Part shown: positions 46,079-54,527 of the stretch, piece by piece
How positions within the stretch are numbered: the stretch's first letter is position 1
Layout: the number at the start of each line of letters is the position of its first letter
From: 66-474 sp963771735
Lineage (GTDB): Bacteria; Pseudomonadota; Gammaproteobacteria; Xanthomonadales; Rhodanobacteraceae
Length of the DNA stretch: 64,000 nt
Direction of reading: 5' to 3'
NCBI GenBank assembly: GCA_963771735.1
Contig: CAVYUN010000002.1
Location: forward strand, 1,054,001 to 1,118,000
Notes under the pieces: model-generated
The model's input: only the letters and a program-made list of their open reading frames with translations
What the model was told of the DNA's origin: nothing
The model's database searches: none
Position numbers and translations under genes: made by a program

Positions 46079-46789
46079 TTATGTTGGCACACGGGCGTAC
46101 AACAGATCCGTAACCGGATGGCCAAGATCGATGCCGCGACGCTCGAAACGCGTCTCGATCCGCCATGCCGGTCGCCTGGATTCACCGCTGTCCCCTTCAC
46201 GCAACCGCCAACATGGTTCGGACGCAAGCACCTCCCGCATGTGCAAAGCATACTCGGGCCAGTCGGTGGCCAGATGCAAAAGACCCCCAGGCTTGACCCG
46301 GGTTGCCAGCAACGCGACCAAGTCCGGCTGGATGAGTCGCCGCTTGTGATGACGTTTCTTGGGCCAGGGGTCGGGAAACCAGACCCGGACTTCGTCGAGC
46401 GCGTTCACCGGAATTTCGTGTCTTAGCACTTCCACCGCGTCGTGGTTCCAGATGCGCACGTTGCGCGCATCCTTTGCTGCCAGTGCATTCATCAAACGAC
46501 CGATGCCGGGACGGTGCACCTCGATGCCAAGGTAATCACGCGCGGGATCGTCTTGCCCTGCCCACGCCAACGCTTCGCCGTTGCCGAAGCCGATCTCCAG
46601 CACGCGTGGCGCGACGCGACCAAACAGTGCGTCGAGGTCGACGGGCTTGCCGGCGTAATCAATACCGAAGCGCCGCCAGTGATTCTCGAACGCGCGTTGT
46701 TGGGCCGGCGTGATCCGGCCTTCCCGCAACACGAAGCTGCGAATCGTGCGGCGATGGGTGGAGTCGGGAGATTCGCGGTCGGGATTCAT
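46079..46789 (-). CDS. trmB: tRNA (guanine-N7-)-methyltransferase
   Basis: Methylates G46 of tRNA using SAM. 236 residues with RSFVLREGRITPAQQRAFE, VLEIGFGNGEALAWAG (SAM site), GIEVHRPGIGRLM and VRVWFPDPWPKKRHHKRRL, the family hallmarks. Starts 11 bases downstream of the thiG stop, so likely one transcript with thiS-thiG, a common order in proteobacteria. Confidence 0.96.
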   Translation of the reverse strand: MNPDRESPDSTHRRTIRSFVLREGRITPAQQRAFENHWRRFGIDYAGKPVDLDALFGRVAPRVLEIGFGNGEALAWAGQDDPARDYLGIEVHRPGIGRLMNALAAKDARNVRIWNHDAVEVLRHEIPVNALDEVRVWFPDPWPKKRHHKRRLIQPDLVALLATRVKPGGLLHLATDWPEYALHMREVLASEPCWRLREGDSGESRRPAWRIETRFERRGIDLGHPVTDLLYARVPT

Positions 46790-46799
46790 CCGCGCCGTC

Positions 46800-47612
46800 T
46801 CAGCCGATCATCCCATCGATCGGACTCGAAGCCGAGGCGTAGCGCCTGCGCGGTATGCGACCGGCACGGAACGCCATGCGTCCGGCCTCGATCGCGCATT
46901 TCATGGCGTGGGCCATCAAGACGGGGTCGCGGGCGTGCGCGATGGCGGTGTTCATCAGCACACCGTCGCAGCCAAGTTCCATGGCCAGCGCGGCGTCGGA
47001 GGCGGTACCGACGCCGGCGTCGACGATGACGGGAATGCTGGCGTTCTCTACGATTTCCATGATGGTGTAGCGGTTCTGGATCCCCAGGCCCGAACCGATC
47101 GGCGCGGCCAGCGGCATCACCGCGGCGCAACCCAGCTCTTCGAAGCGCTTCGCGAGCAGCGGATCGTCGGTGGTGTAGACCATCACGTCGAATCCGTCCT
47201 TGACCAATGCTTCGGCGGCTTCCAACGTGGCGATCACGTCCGGAAACAGGGTCTTTTCGTCCCCGATCACTTCAAGCTTCACCAGCGAGTGGCCGTCCAG
47301 CAATTCACGCGCGAGACGACAGGTGCGCAGGGCGTCTTCGGCCGTGTGGCAGCCCGCGGTGTTGGGCAGCAGGGTGTAGCGCTCCGGCGGCAGCGCGTCG
47401 AGGAGGTTGGGCTCGGCTGGACTCTGGCCTAGATTCATGCGTCGCACCGCGAAGGTCACGATCTCGGAACCTGCTGCCTCCGTGGCACGCCGGGTTTCGT
47501 CGAAATCCTTGAATTTCCCGGTGCCAGTCAGCAGGCGTGACCGGAAAGTGCGGCCGGCGATGGCCAGCGGATCGGGAATGTCACGGGGCGCAGTTTGCGG
47601 CAAGGCATTCAT
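46800..47612 (-). CDS. thiG: Thiazole synthase
   Basis: Builds the thiazole phosphate ring of thiamine from deoxyxylulose phosphate, the ThiS thiocarboxylate and dehydroglycine. 270 residues: SRLLTGTGKFKD, LLPNTAGCHTAEDALR, LVKLEVIGD (Schiff-base Lys), PVIVDAGVGTASDAA and NTAIAHARDPVLMA. ATG 47612 is chosen over the GTG 24 bases upstream by homology. Confidence 0.96.
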   Translation of the reverse strand: MNALPQTAPRDIPDPLAIAGRTFRSRLLTGTGKFKDFDETRRATEAAGSEIVTFAVRRMNLGQSPAEPNLLDALPPERYTLLPNTAGCHTAEDALRTCRLARELLDGHSLVKLEVIGDEKTLFPDVIATLEAAEALVKDGFDVMVYTTDDPLLAKRFEELGCAAVMPLAAPIGSGLGIQNRYTIMEIVENASIPVIVDAGVGTASDAALAMELGCDGVLMNTAIAHARDPVLMAHAMKCAIEAGRMAFRAGRIPRRRYASASSPIDGMIG

Positions 47613-47667
47613 GGCGGGGTCGAGGCAAAGGACCAAAATGCCATTGTAGTGCGTGGAACCCAGGCGT

Positions 47668-47868
47668 TCAGCCGCCCCCGATTGCCTGCACGATTTCGAT
47701 GTGGTCGCCTTCGCTCAAGACATGCTCGGCGTGCCGGCTGCGTGGCACGATTTCGCGATTGACTTCCACTGCGACGCGACGTTCGCCGTGTCCTGTTTCG
47801 GCCAGCAGCGCGGCGACCGTCGCCGCCGCCGCACACTCGTGTGCTTGCCCATTGAGAAAAATTTGCAT
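47668..47868 (-). CDS. thiS: Sulfur carrier protein ThiS
   Basis: 66 residues, ubiquitin-like beta-grasp fold, ending in the Gly-Gly tail (EIVQAIGGG) that is thiocarboxylated to donate sulfur to ThiG. MQIFLNGQAHECAAAATVAALL is the usual N-terminus. It lies 55 bases upstream of thiG. Confidence 0.95.
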   Translation of the reverse strand: MQIFLNGQAHECAAAATVAALLAETGHGERRVAVEVNREIVPRSRHAEHVLSEGDHIEIVQAIGGG

Positions 47869-47880
47869 GGGCCAAGTTTA

Positions 47881-47908
47881 ACGCCCCGCGACGGGAGTCG
47901 CGGGGCGT
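47881..47908 (-). terminator. Strong hairpin between the DUF6600 gene and thiS
   Basis: ACGCCCCGCGAC and GTCGCGGGGCGT pair perfectly (12 base pairs) around a four-base loop, just after the DUF6600 stop. On the minus strand it is followed by TAAACTT, not a real T run, so termination may be partial and thiS could be read through. Confidence 0.6.
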
Positions 47909-47923
47909 TGCATGGCGAACGTG

Positions 47924-50449
47924 TTAACGAGCCGGGTTGCCGCCGCTGCTTTCGGGAGGTTGCTTTCTGGGTGGTTCGCGCCGCTTGGGTGCCTGTTGAT
48001 TGCGGGGCTGCGGAACGCGCTGGATCTCGCGAGCGCGCATCTGCTGCTGGCGCTGCACTTCCATGGCGCGTTGTTGCTGTTGTTGCATCTGTCGCTGTTG
48101 CTGCATGGCTTGTTCGCGCTCACGCTGCTGGGCCTGCATCTGCTGCTGGCGTTGCTGCTGCATCCGCTGCTGTTGCTGCGCGGCCCGTTCGCGTTCCCGT
48201 TGCTGTGCCTGCATCTGCGCCTGGCGTTGTCGCTGTACTTGCTGTTCGCGTGTGCGTTGTTGCGCCTGTTCCTGCACCTGGCGTTGTCGCTGTACTTGCT
48301 GTTCACGTGCGCGTTGTTGCGCCTGTTCCTGCACTTGGCGTTGTTGCTGCAGCTGCTGTTCACGCGCACGCTGCTGCGACTGGGCGTTGATCTGTCGTTG
48401 TTGCTGTACGACGCGATCATGGGCGGGCTGAGGAGCACGTTCGACAGGCTTGACCACCGGGAGTCGATTCGGCGTCGGGCTGCTGTGCTGCGGCGAGCCG
48501 GCTGGCCGGATTTCCGCAGCGCGCGGCAGCGTCGCGGGCTCTTTCGGGTGCACGAAGCGGGCGGACGGCAATTCGTTCGGGCGCGGCGGTGTTGCGCGCG
48601 CCGGGTTGTTCGGCGCCAGGATCGGACGCACGGTGTTCTTGAACGGCGGTTCCTGCGGTCCTGCCCTGCGCGCGACCGGCTGTGCCGGGTGCGGTGTAGC
48701 GACCGGGCGTTGCGGTTGTTGCTGCGCCGACAATCCATTCGGTTGCGGAGGCGTTGCGCCGCGGTGCATGGCGCCGAGCGCGGCCGCCCCGGCCGCTGCG
48801 CCTGTCAGCGTCGGAACCACTTTGACCCGTGCGTCGCGGGCGCCGTTTGCAGGATGCGTGCGGCGTAGGTTCTGCATTTGTGCTTGGGTCAGCGGTTGAC
48901 CATGCTGGCCGGCGATGACCTTCTCGCGCGCGGCGAACCCGACCGGCCGCGGTGGCGGTTGATGACGTGCGATGATCGGGCGAGTGAACGGTTCGCGACC
49001 TTTGAGAACCGCGGGATGCAAGGTCGAGCGACGCAAGCCCAGGCTTGCGGTCCGCGGATTGACGTCGGGCCGCAACGCGACATCGGTGTGTGCAAGCTGG
49101 TTGCGATTCAACCTGACCAACGAGCCATGCACGGGTCGTGCATCGGTGAATACATTGCGCGGCACCGCGGTCACCGCTCCCGCCATCCTGCGGTAGGCGT
49201 AGTCATGTCCACCACGCGGTGGTACGCGACCCCGGCGGTAATCGCCGTAGAAATTGTTGATGACCGTCCGGTTGACGTAGACGTTGCGGATGTTGGTGAC
49301 ATTGACGTTGGTGAAGTAACGCCGGGAGGCATGGAACCACGGCATGTAGACATCGCGCGGTCCCAGCGGGAACCAGCCAACCGGCCCTCCGCCGCCGACG
49401 TTCAGGGACAGCGAGAATCCGGAGCCACCGATGAACGCGACCAGCGCCGGCGCGTAAACCGGACGCACGTCCACGGGACCCGGCATCCAACCCCAGCGAT
49501 TCCTGACGTAAACCCAGCGTCCGTAGTGGAACGGCGCAAATCCCCAAGGTTCATTGTCGACCCAGGTCCAGCCCCACGGATCGATCCAGGCCCAGTGGCC
49601 GTACCGATAAGGTGCCCAACCGACCGGTACCGAAGTCGGATACCACACATTGCCGTAGTCAGGCGTGGCGTTCCACTGGCCGTACTGATAAAGCTGATCG
49701 CCACCGATCATGTTGGGAGACACGTAGCGGTCTTCTTGCTGGGTGTAACGCTGGTAGTTCGCGTCGCGCGCTTCGCAGAAGCGGTCGAAAGCGTCCGATG
49801 GCGGCAAGCCGTTCACGTCGACGCTGGCCAGGGTCGAGTCGTTGAAGCGATAAGAGGTTCCCGCGACGACCTGCCGACTGACGCCGCTTTCGCCGTACAC
49901 AGTGCCCGAACCCTGGAACACGGTGACCATGCTGCCGGTGCCTGCGGGATTGTCGTCGATGCGGTAAATGCCGGGTGTCGAGGCGACGAAGGCGACGGTC
50001 GGGGTGTCTACCTCGAAGTTGGCGCCCTGATCGAGTTGTCGCACAGCCAGGTTCAACCTGCCTTGCGATAGCTCGATCTGGACGTTGTCCTGGGCGAGGT
50101 TGAGGAAATCGAAGGCGGAGTCGTTGTCGATCCGGATCGAGGAATCACCGAGTTCGAGTACCGCGCGGCCATCGTCGCCGGTCAATAGCCGGTCGCCGAT
50201 CACCATGGGACGGTTGACCTCGACCGAGCCCCAGTCGTTCTCGCCTGCGGGGGCGAATTGCACTTGACCGGTGAGGTAGGCCAGCCGCGCGACGCGGCCC
50301 GGCTCCTGATCTTGACTGTCGTAAGCTTGGGATTGGTCGGATGGCTGCGAGCCCTCGTATTGCTGGGCTTGCGCCGCGGCAGCGCAGACCAGCAGTGCGC
50401 AGACACCGCTAGCGACCAGTACGGACCGCGAGATATGAAGGCGAAACAT
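47924..50449 (-). CDS. FecR-domain/DUF6600 protein with glutamine-arginine-rich tail
   Basis: 841 residues. A signal peptide (LVASGVCALLVCAAAAQAQ) leads to a FecR-like domain (about 60-190: GDRLLTGDDGRAVLELGDSSIRI, PGIYRIDDN), then a Trp-Tyr-rich DUF6600 region (WNATPDYGNVWYP, WAPYRYGHWAWIDPWGWTWVDNEPWGFAPFHYGRW), a proline-rich stretch, and a tail of about 130 residues of Gln-Arg repeats with tandem 19-residue units. The protein is exported, probably to the periplasm or cell surface. The FecR part suggests sensing or scaffold function, but no sigma factor or TonB receptor is near. ATG 50449 follows GGGGG; an ATG-free extension upstream is not supported. Confidence 0.85.
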   Translation of the reverse strand: MFRLHISRSVLVASGVCALLVCAAAAQAQQYEGSQPSDQSQAYDSQDQEPGRVARLAYLTGQVQFAPAGENDWGSVEVNRPMVIGDRLLTGDDGRAVLELGDSSIRIDNDSAFDFLNLAQDNVQIELSQGRLNLAVRQLDQGANFEVDTPTVAFVASTPGIYRIDDNPAGTGSMVTVFQGSGTVYGESGVSRQVVAGTSYRFNDSTLASVDVNGLPPSDAFDRFCEARDANYQRYTQQEDRYVSPNMIGGDQLYQYGQWNATPDYGNVWYPTSVPVGWAPYRYGHWAWIDPWGWTWVDNEPWGFAPFHYGRWVYVRNRWGWMPGPVDVRPVYAPALVAFIGGSGFSLSLNVGGGGPVGWFPLGPRDVYMPWFHASRRYFTNVNVTNIRNVYVNRTVINNFYGDYRRGRVPPRGGHDYAYRRMAGAVTAVPRNVFTDARPVHGSLVRLNRNQLAHTDVALRPDVNPRTASLGLRRSTLHPAVLKGREPFTRPIIARHQPPPRPVGFAAREKVIAGQHGQPLTQAQMQNLRRTHPANGARDARVKVVPTLTGAAAGAAALGAMHRGATPPQPNGLSAQQQPQRPVATPHPAQPVARRAGPQEPPFKNTVRPILAPNNPARATPPRPNELPSARFVHPKEPATLPRAAEIRPAGSPQHSSPTPNRLPVVKPVERAPQPAHDRVVQQQRQINAQSQQRAREQQLQQQRQVQEQAQQRAREQQVQRQRQVQEQAQQRTREQQVQRQRQAQMQAQQRERERAAQQQQRMQQQRQQQMQAQQREREQAMQQQRQMQQQQQRAMEVQRQQQMRAREIQRVPQPRNQQAPKRREPPRKQPPESSGGNPAR
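48182..48409 (-). repeat. Tandem 57-base repeat coding the Gln-rich tail
   Basis: Four consecutive imperfect units of 57 bases, starting near 48182, 48239, 48296 and 48353, each coding 19 residues built around RQVQEQAQQRAREQQV. The two middle units are nearly identical, so the array could vary in number between strains by slippage or recombination. Confidence 0.75.
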
Positions 50450-50649
50450 GATGACCCCCGTTCTCATTCCGGGCGCTTAGGTTATCGTCGGTGCGGCGCC
50501 CTTCGCCCGACGTGTTCATATAAGCCCGGCCGCGCTGAATGTCGGCCTGCTGGACCCACTATCCTAAGCATGGTCTAAGAAAGTGTTTAGCTGGCGTTCG
50601 GAGGGCGTTGCGCGGCAAGTGCAGGCATCGCTAACATCCCGGCTCCGGC

Positions 50650-50723
50650 GCGGGTGTAGCTCAATGGCAGAGCTGTAGCTTCCCAAGCTACTGACGAGGG
50701 TTCGATTCCCTTCACCCGCTCCA
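50650..50723 (+). tRNA. tRNA-Gly (CCC anticodon)
   Basis: Acceptor stem GCGGGTG/CACCCGC; anticodon stem GTAGC/GCTAC with loop TTCCCAA, anticodon CCC (reads GGG, Gly); T loop TTCGATT; discriminator T and encoded CCA at the end (50721-50723). Confidence 0.95.
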
Positions 50724-50752
50724 CTCCCCCCCCCGTCAGCGCCGCGAGACAG

Positions 50753-51676
50753 ATGAGAATCGCGATCCTGTCACGCAATTCACGCTTGTACTCGACGATG
50801 CGACTGGTCGCGGCAGCGCGCGCGCGCGGCCATCGCGTGCGAGTGCTCGATCCGCTGCGCTGCTACATGCGTATCGACCGTGATGGATTTGCCCTGCATT
50901 ACGGCGGGCGGGCATTGAAGGGCGTCGATGCCGTGATACCCCGCATCGGCACTTCGGTCACCTTCTACGGCACCGCGGTCTTGCGCCAGCTCGAGATGAT
51001 GGGGGTGTACACGCCGAGTCCCTCGGATGCAGTCCTGCGTGCGCGTGACAAGTTGCGCAGCCTGCAAATACTCGCCAGTCATGGCATCGACTTGCCGGTT
51101 ACGGTATTCGGGGACAACCCCGACGACACTTCGGATCTGCTCGACATGCTGGGTCCGCCGCCGCACGTGATCAAGCTCAACGAGGGCGCACAGGGCAGCG
51201 GCGTCGTGCTTGCGGAAAAAACCGCTGCTTCCCAGAGCGTGATCGAGGCCTTTCGCGGCCTTTACGCCAACTTCCTGGTGCAGGAATTCGTGCGCGAGGC
51301 GAACGGCCGGGATATCCGCTGTTTCGTCGTGGGCGATGAGGTGGTTGCGGCGATGCAACGAGCCGCGCTCGACGGCGACTTTCGCGCCAATATCCACCGT
51401 GGAGGTAGCGGGAGTCCGGTGCAGTTGTCAGCGGCAGAGTGCGTCCTCGCTGTGCGTGCGGCCGGAGCGCTCGGCCTCGGCATCGCAGGGGTCGATCTCT
51501 TGCGATCGGCGCGTGGCCCGTTGGTGCTGGAGGTCAATGCCTCGCCCGGCCTGGAAGGCATCGAGACGGTATCGGGTGTCGACGTGGCCGATGCCGTGAT
51601 AGGAAGGCTCGAAAGGGGTGTTGCCGGAGGTGACGCTCACGGCATCGTGCGTCACGAGACGCTTAGTACGAAATAA
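50753..51676 (+). CDS. rimK: RimK-type glutamate ligase (ATP-grasp)
   Basis: 307 residues. The N-terminal MRIAILSRNSRLYSTMRLVAAARARGH and IPRIGTSVTFYGTAVLRQLEMMGVYT match RimK, and the ATP-grasp core carries LNEGAQGSGVVLAE, LVQEFVREANGRDIRCFVVG and LEVNASPGLEGIE (metal ligands). In E. coli RimK adds Glu residues to the C-terminus of ribosomal S6; whether that is the target here is not shown. It follows tRNA-Gly by 29 bases. ATG 50753 has a weak ribosome site. Confidence 0.93.
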   Translation: MRIAILSRNSRLYSTMRLVAAARARGHRVRVLDPLRCYMRIDRDGFALHYGGRALKGVDAVIPRIGTSVTFYGTAVLRQLEMMGVYTPSPSDAVLRARDKLRSLQILASHGIDLPVTVFGDNPDDTSDLLDMLGPPPHVIKLNEGAQGSGVVLAEKTAASQSVIEAFRGLYANFLVQEFVREANGRDIRCFVVGDEVVAAMQRAALDGDFRANIHRGGSGSPVQLSAAECVLAVRAAGALGLGIAGVDLLRSARGPLVLEVNASPGLEGIETVSGVDVADAVIGRLERGVAGGDAHGIVRHETLSTK

Positions 51677-51680
51677 GTCG

Positions 51681-51709
51681 TTGACAAGCATTTGGAGTGG
51701 CGGTAGCGT
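51681..51709 (+). promoter_or_regulatory. Possible sigma70 promoter of the lipoprotein gene
   Basis: TTGACA at 51681-51686 and TAGCGT at 51704-51709 with a 17-base spacer, 54 bases before the ATG at 51763. The -35 is perfect, the -10 is weak. Confidence 0.45.
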
Positions 51710-51762
51710 AAATGGCATACGCGCCATCTCGAGTGCGCGTCCATGCAGTGGAGTAAGGGTCG

Positions 51763-52308
51763 ATGAAAACATCTCGTGGGTTGGTCGGGGTTGTCGCGCT
51801 GGCAGTGCTGGCGTTGCAGGGTTGCGCAGGTGGTGGCGACATCAAATATGCCCCGGGCGCCCAGCCGGGCGCTGGCCAAGGGACGTCTTCTCCGTCGCGT
51901 CCGGTGGTAAATGCGAATGACAAGAAAGACTTCGAGGCCGTGCGGGCGGCAGTCAGCGAACAAATGCAAGAGGGCAAGCGCTGGAGTGGCATAACCCCGA
52001 CCGACCGCGCGACGGTCGAACATCGTTTTGCCGACATGCAGGTGTTGTTCGACAGGTACGGCAGCGTCGACAATATGCAAGGAGCGGCCAGGGTGCGGTT
52101 GCTCGATGACCAGAACACGATCAACGCGGCGCTGGCCAAGGATGACGGCAATCGCCTGATCTGCCAACAGATCGCCCCGACTGGCTCGCACATCACCAAG
52201 ACCGTTTGCGCGACCCTGAGCGAGATCCGCCTGCGAGAGAAGAACGACCGGTTCAACAAAGAGCATCTCATGCAGGATCGAGCGGCGGACCCAACAACCG
52301 GCCATTGA
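51763..52308 (+). CDS. Uncharacterised lipoprotein
   Basis: 181 residues with a lipoprotein signal (VGVVALAVLALQGC, lipobox LQGC at Cys21), then a helical body (DFEAVRAAVSEQMQEG, RATVEHRFADMQVLFDRYG, LICQQIAPTGSHITKTVC with two cysteines that could form a disulfide). I do not recognise a family. A gap of only 44 bases separates its stop from blaI, but their functional relation is unknown. ATG 51763. Confidence 0.8.
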   Translation: MKTSRGLVGVVALAVLALQGCAGGGDIKYAPGAQPGAGQGTSSPSRPVVNANDKKDFEAVRAAVSEQMQEGKRWSGITPTDRATVEHRFADMQVLFDRYGSVDNMQGAARVRLLDDQNTINAALAKDDGNRLICQQIAPTGSHITKTVCATLSEIRLREKNDRFNKEHLMQDRAADPTTGH

Positions 52309-52352
52309 GCTACCCCAGGTGGGATGATGAAGTACTATCTACACCCGAAGGC

Positions 52353-52757
52353 ATGAGGCCGAATGCTGTGCCGCAACAGCCGCCACGACCCACCGAATCC
52401 GAACTGGAAATCCTGCAAGTGCTGTGGGAACACGGCACCTGCACGGTGCGGGACGTGCACGAGGTCTTGCACCAGCGTGGCGGGACCGGCTACACGACGG
52501 CCCTGAAAATGCTGCAGATCATGCACGACAAGGGCCTGGTCTGGCGCGACGAATCCCAGCGGGCGCATGTGTACCGCGCAGCGGTGAGCAAGGAACGCAC
52601 GCAAAGGAACTTCCTGTCGGACATGTTGCAACGCGTGTTCGAAGGTTCGCCGTCGAGACTGGTGCTGCAGGCGCTGGGCGACCACAAGGCGAGTCGAGCA
52701 GAGTTGCGCGAAATCCGCGCGCTCCTCAACCAGCTCGACAAGGACGCCAATTCATGA
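52353..52757 (+). CDS. BlaI/MecI-family transcriptional repressor
   Basis: 134 residues. The winged helix PTESELEILQVLWEHGTCTVRDVHEVLHQRGGTGYTTALKMLQIMHDKGLVWRDE is typical of the BlaI family, followed by a dimerisation tail. Its partner, an M56 protease homologue, begins in the overlapping ATGA. In beta-lactam systems the BlaR1 sensor triggers repressor cleavage; no beta-lactamase gene is here, so the regulated gene is probably the pair itself or a distant gene. A TACTATCTACA stretch just upstream (about 52333-52343) could be an operator half-site. ATG 52353. Confidence 0.92.
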   Translation: MRPNAVPQQPPRPTESELEILQVLWEHGTCTVRDVHEVLHQRGGTGYTTALKMLQIMHDKGLVWRDESQRAHVYRAAVSKERTQRNFLSDMLQRVFEGSPSRLVLQALGDHKASRAELREIRALLNQLDKDANS

Positions 52758-54442
52758 GCGCAACCGGGTTGCTGTCGACGGGCGTATTCGTGCTTGGCTG
52801 GTGCCTGCTGCATTTCGTCTGGCAGGCCACCAGCGTGGGAGTGATCTACGCATTGATGCGTGGCCTGCTGCCACGCGGCAATCCACGTTACATCGCTGCG
52901 ATGCTCGCGTTGCTGGCCATGGCGATCTGTCCCGTCTTGACGGCGTGGCACGCGTTGAACATCAGTGCTTTACCACAGGATCTTGCTGGCTCAGGGGCGT
53001 CTGCAACGCTGGTGGGGGCACCCACAGCGACGGCGGCATCGCTAAGTTGGCGCTCCATGCTGGATGCGGCGCTACCGTGGTTGGTCGCGGCGTGGGCAGC
53101 GGGTGTAGGTGTGCTTGGCTTGCGTGTCGGGCGGCAATGGTTGGGTTTGCGTGCACTGTTGCGCGCAGCGGAGGGACTGCCCGAGTGGCAGGCCCGTGCG
53201 CGGCATTTCGCAGACCGCCTGGGTTTGCGGCGAATGGTCCCGGTGCTGGCCAGCGTCCGGGTAGCAACGCCGACTCTGGTGGGTTGGTTTCGACCGGCCG
53301 TGGTGTTGCCGTTGGCGGTGCTGGCGCGCATGCCGGCGGCACAGATCGATCTGGTTCTGGCGCATGAGCTGTCGCATCTCAAGCGCTTCGATCATGTTGC
53401 CAACCTGTTTCAGGTAATTCTGGAGACATTGTTTTTCTATCATCCCGTGGTGCACTGGATTTCCCGCGAGGCTCGCAACGAACGCGAGTTGTGTTGCGAT
53501 GCCTTGGCATTGCATATAACGAGCGGCGAGCGACGTGATTTCGTCGCGGCTTTGGCAAGCCTCGAGGAGTTTCGTGCCGGGCATGGCGATCTGGCACTGG
53601 CCGCGAGTGGCGGCGTTCTCGTGGAGCGTGCATGGTTCATAGCCGGAGCCGCTCCCGAGCGTCGACAGCGCCATCTGCGCGGCAATGCCGTCCTGGCGTT
53701 GGCGGTCGCCGTGGTTCTCGGAATCGGATGGTTCGGGTGGCGCGCAGTCGCATGGCAACGGAATGTGGCAATGCTGGTGGCAGCGAATAACGCTTCGCTG
53801 CTCGGTGACTTGCGGCGGGACGTGATACGGCCGTTGATACTCATGCCCGAAGCCGGCATCAAAGCGCCCTGGCGCCTGCCTTCCCTTCCGTTGGCCATTG
53901 AGTCGACGCCGCCGGTTGATGTTCCGGTGCGGCCCACACCCATCCATGTCGCATCGATCACCAAGCCCGGGCTGATGCTTGGAGACATGGGGCTGCAGAT
54001 GCTGCCGATCTCCATCAATGCTGCTCAGGGCGGCGCGCGGGCTCCGGAAGCAACGGCGGAAAATGCGCCAGCTCGTCCACCAAAACCCGTACACGCGGTC
54101 CGTCCCGTGTATCCATCTGAAGCATTGCGGGACGGATTGCAGGGACAGGTCGTGGTCGAGTTTGCGTTGGACAGCACAGGTACGCCGCGTGATCTGAAGG
54201 TCGTGACGTCGAGTGCCAGTCAGTTCGATGCACCGGCGCTGCAAGCCATGGCAGGCTGGCGCTTTGCGGCATCCGCTGCGGCTGGGCGTCGTTACCGCCA
54301 AACCTTCATGTTCAGGCTCGATGCCGGACTCTCGAGCAGCGCGACGGCCGCACGCAGCTGCCTGATGACAACGGGTACGCACATTTGTCGGCGTGCGTTC
54401 GACCCCGAGCCTGGCTTGCAAGTGTTGCAGGCGCGGCACTGA
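52754..54442 (+). CDS. BlaR1-like M56 membrane metallopeptidase with TonB C-terminal domain
   Basis: 562 residues. An N-terminal membrane bundle (segments at about 8-34, 46-65, 105-125) is followed by the M56 zinc motif HELSHLKRFDH (204-208) and NERELCCDALA, then a further membrane segment (about 310-330). Instead of a penicillin-binding sensor domain, the C-terminal part carries a TonB-type domain (about 455-535: VHAVRPVYPSEALRDGLQGQVVVEFALDSTG). This protease-TonB fusion is seen in other Xanthomonadales and is probably still the antirepressor of the adjacent BlaI protein. ATG 52754 overlaps the blaI stop. Confidence 0.9.
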   Translation: MSATGLLSTGVFVLGWCLLHFVWQATSVGVIYALMRGLLPRGNPRYIAAMLALLAMAICPVLTAWHALNISALPQDLAGSGASATLVGAPTATAASLSWRSMLDAALPWLVAAWAAGVGVLGLRVGRQWLGLRALLRAAEGLPEWQARARHFADRLGLRRMVPVLASVRVATPTLVGWFRPAVVLPLAVLARMPAAQIDLVLAHELSHLKRFDHVANLFQVILETLFFYHPVVHWISREARNERELCCDALALHITSGERRDFVAALASLEEFRAGHGDLALAASGGVLVERAWFIAGAAPERRQRHLRGNAVLALAVAVVLGIGWFGWRAVAWQRNVAMLVAANNASLLGDLRRDVIRPLILMPEAGIKAPWRLPSLPLAIESTPPVDVPVRPTPIHVASITKPGLMLGDMGLQMLPISINAAQGGARAPEATAENAPARPPKPVHAVRPVYPSEALRDGLQGQVVVEFALDSTGTPRDLKVVTSSASQFDAPALQAMAGWRFAASAAAGRRYRQTFMFRLDAGLSSSATAARSCLMTTGTHICRRAFDPEPGLQVLQARH

Positions 54443-54527
54443 AACCGTTGCAGTCGGGCAGCATGGCCGACAATTTCTCGCTAAGCTTGTGGCATGGCGC
54501 ATAAAAGCGCGTTAGTCGGAACATGCC

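Noticed and set aside
48000..48431. Cys-rich open frame on the plus strand over the Gln-rich repeat
   Set aside because: It is the mirror of the Gln codons of the DUF6600 tail; Cys content comes from complementing CAG/CAA repeats.
53072..54502. Open frame of 476 codons antisense to the M56 protease
   Set aside because: Forward frame carries HELSH and TonB domains; the antisense frame is low-complexity.
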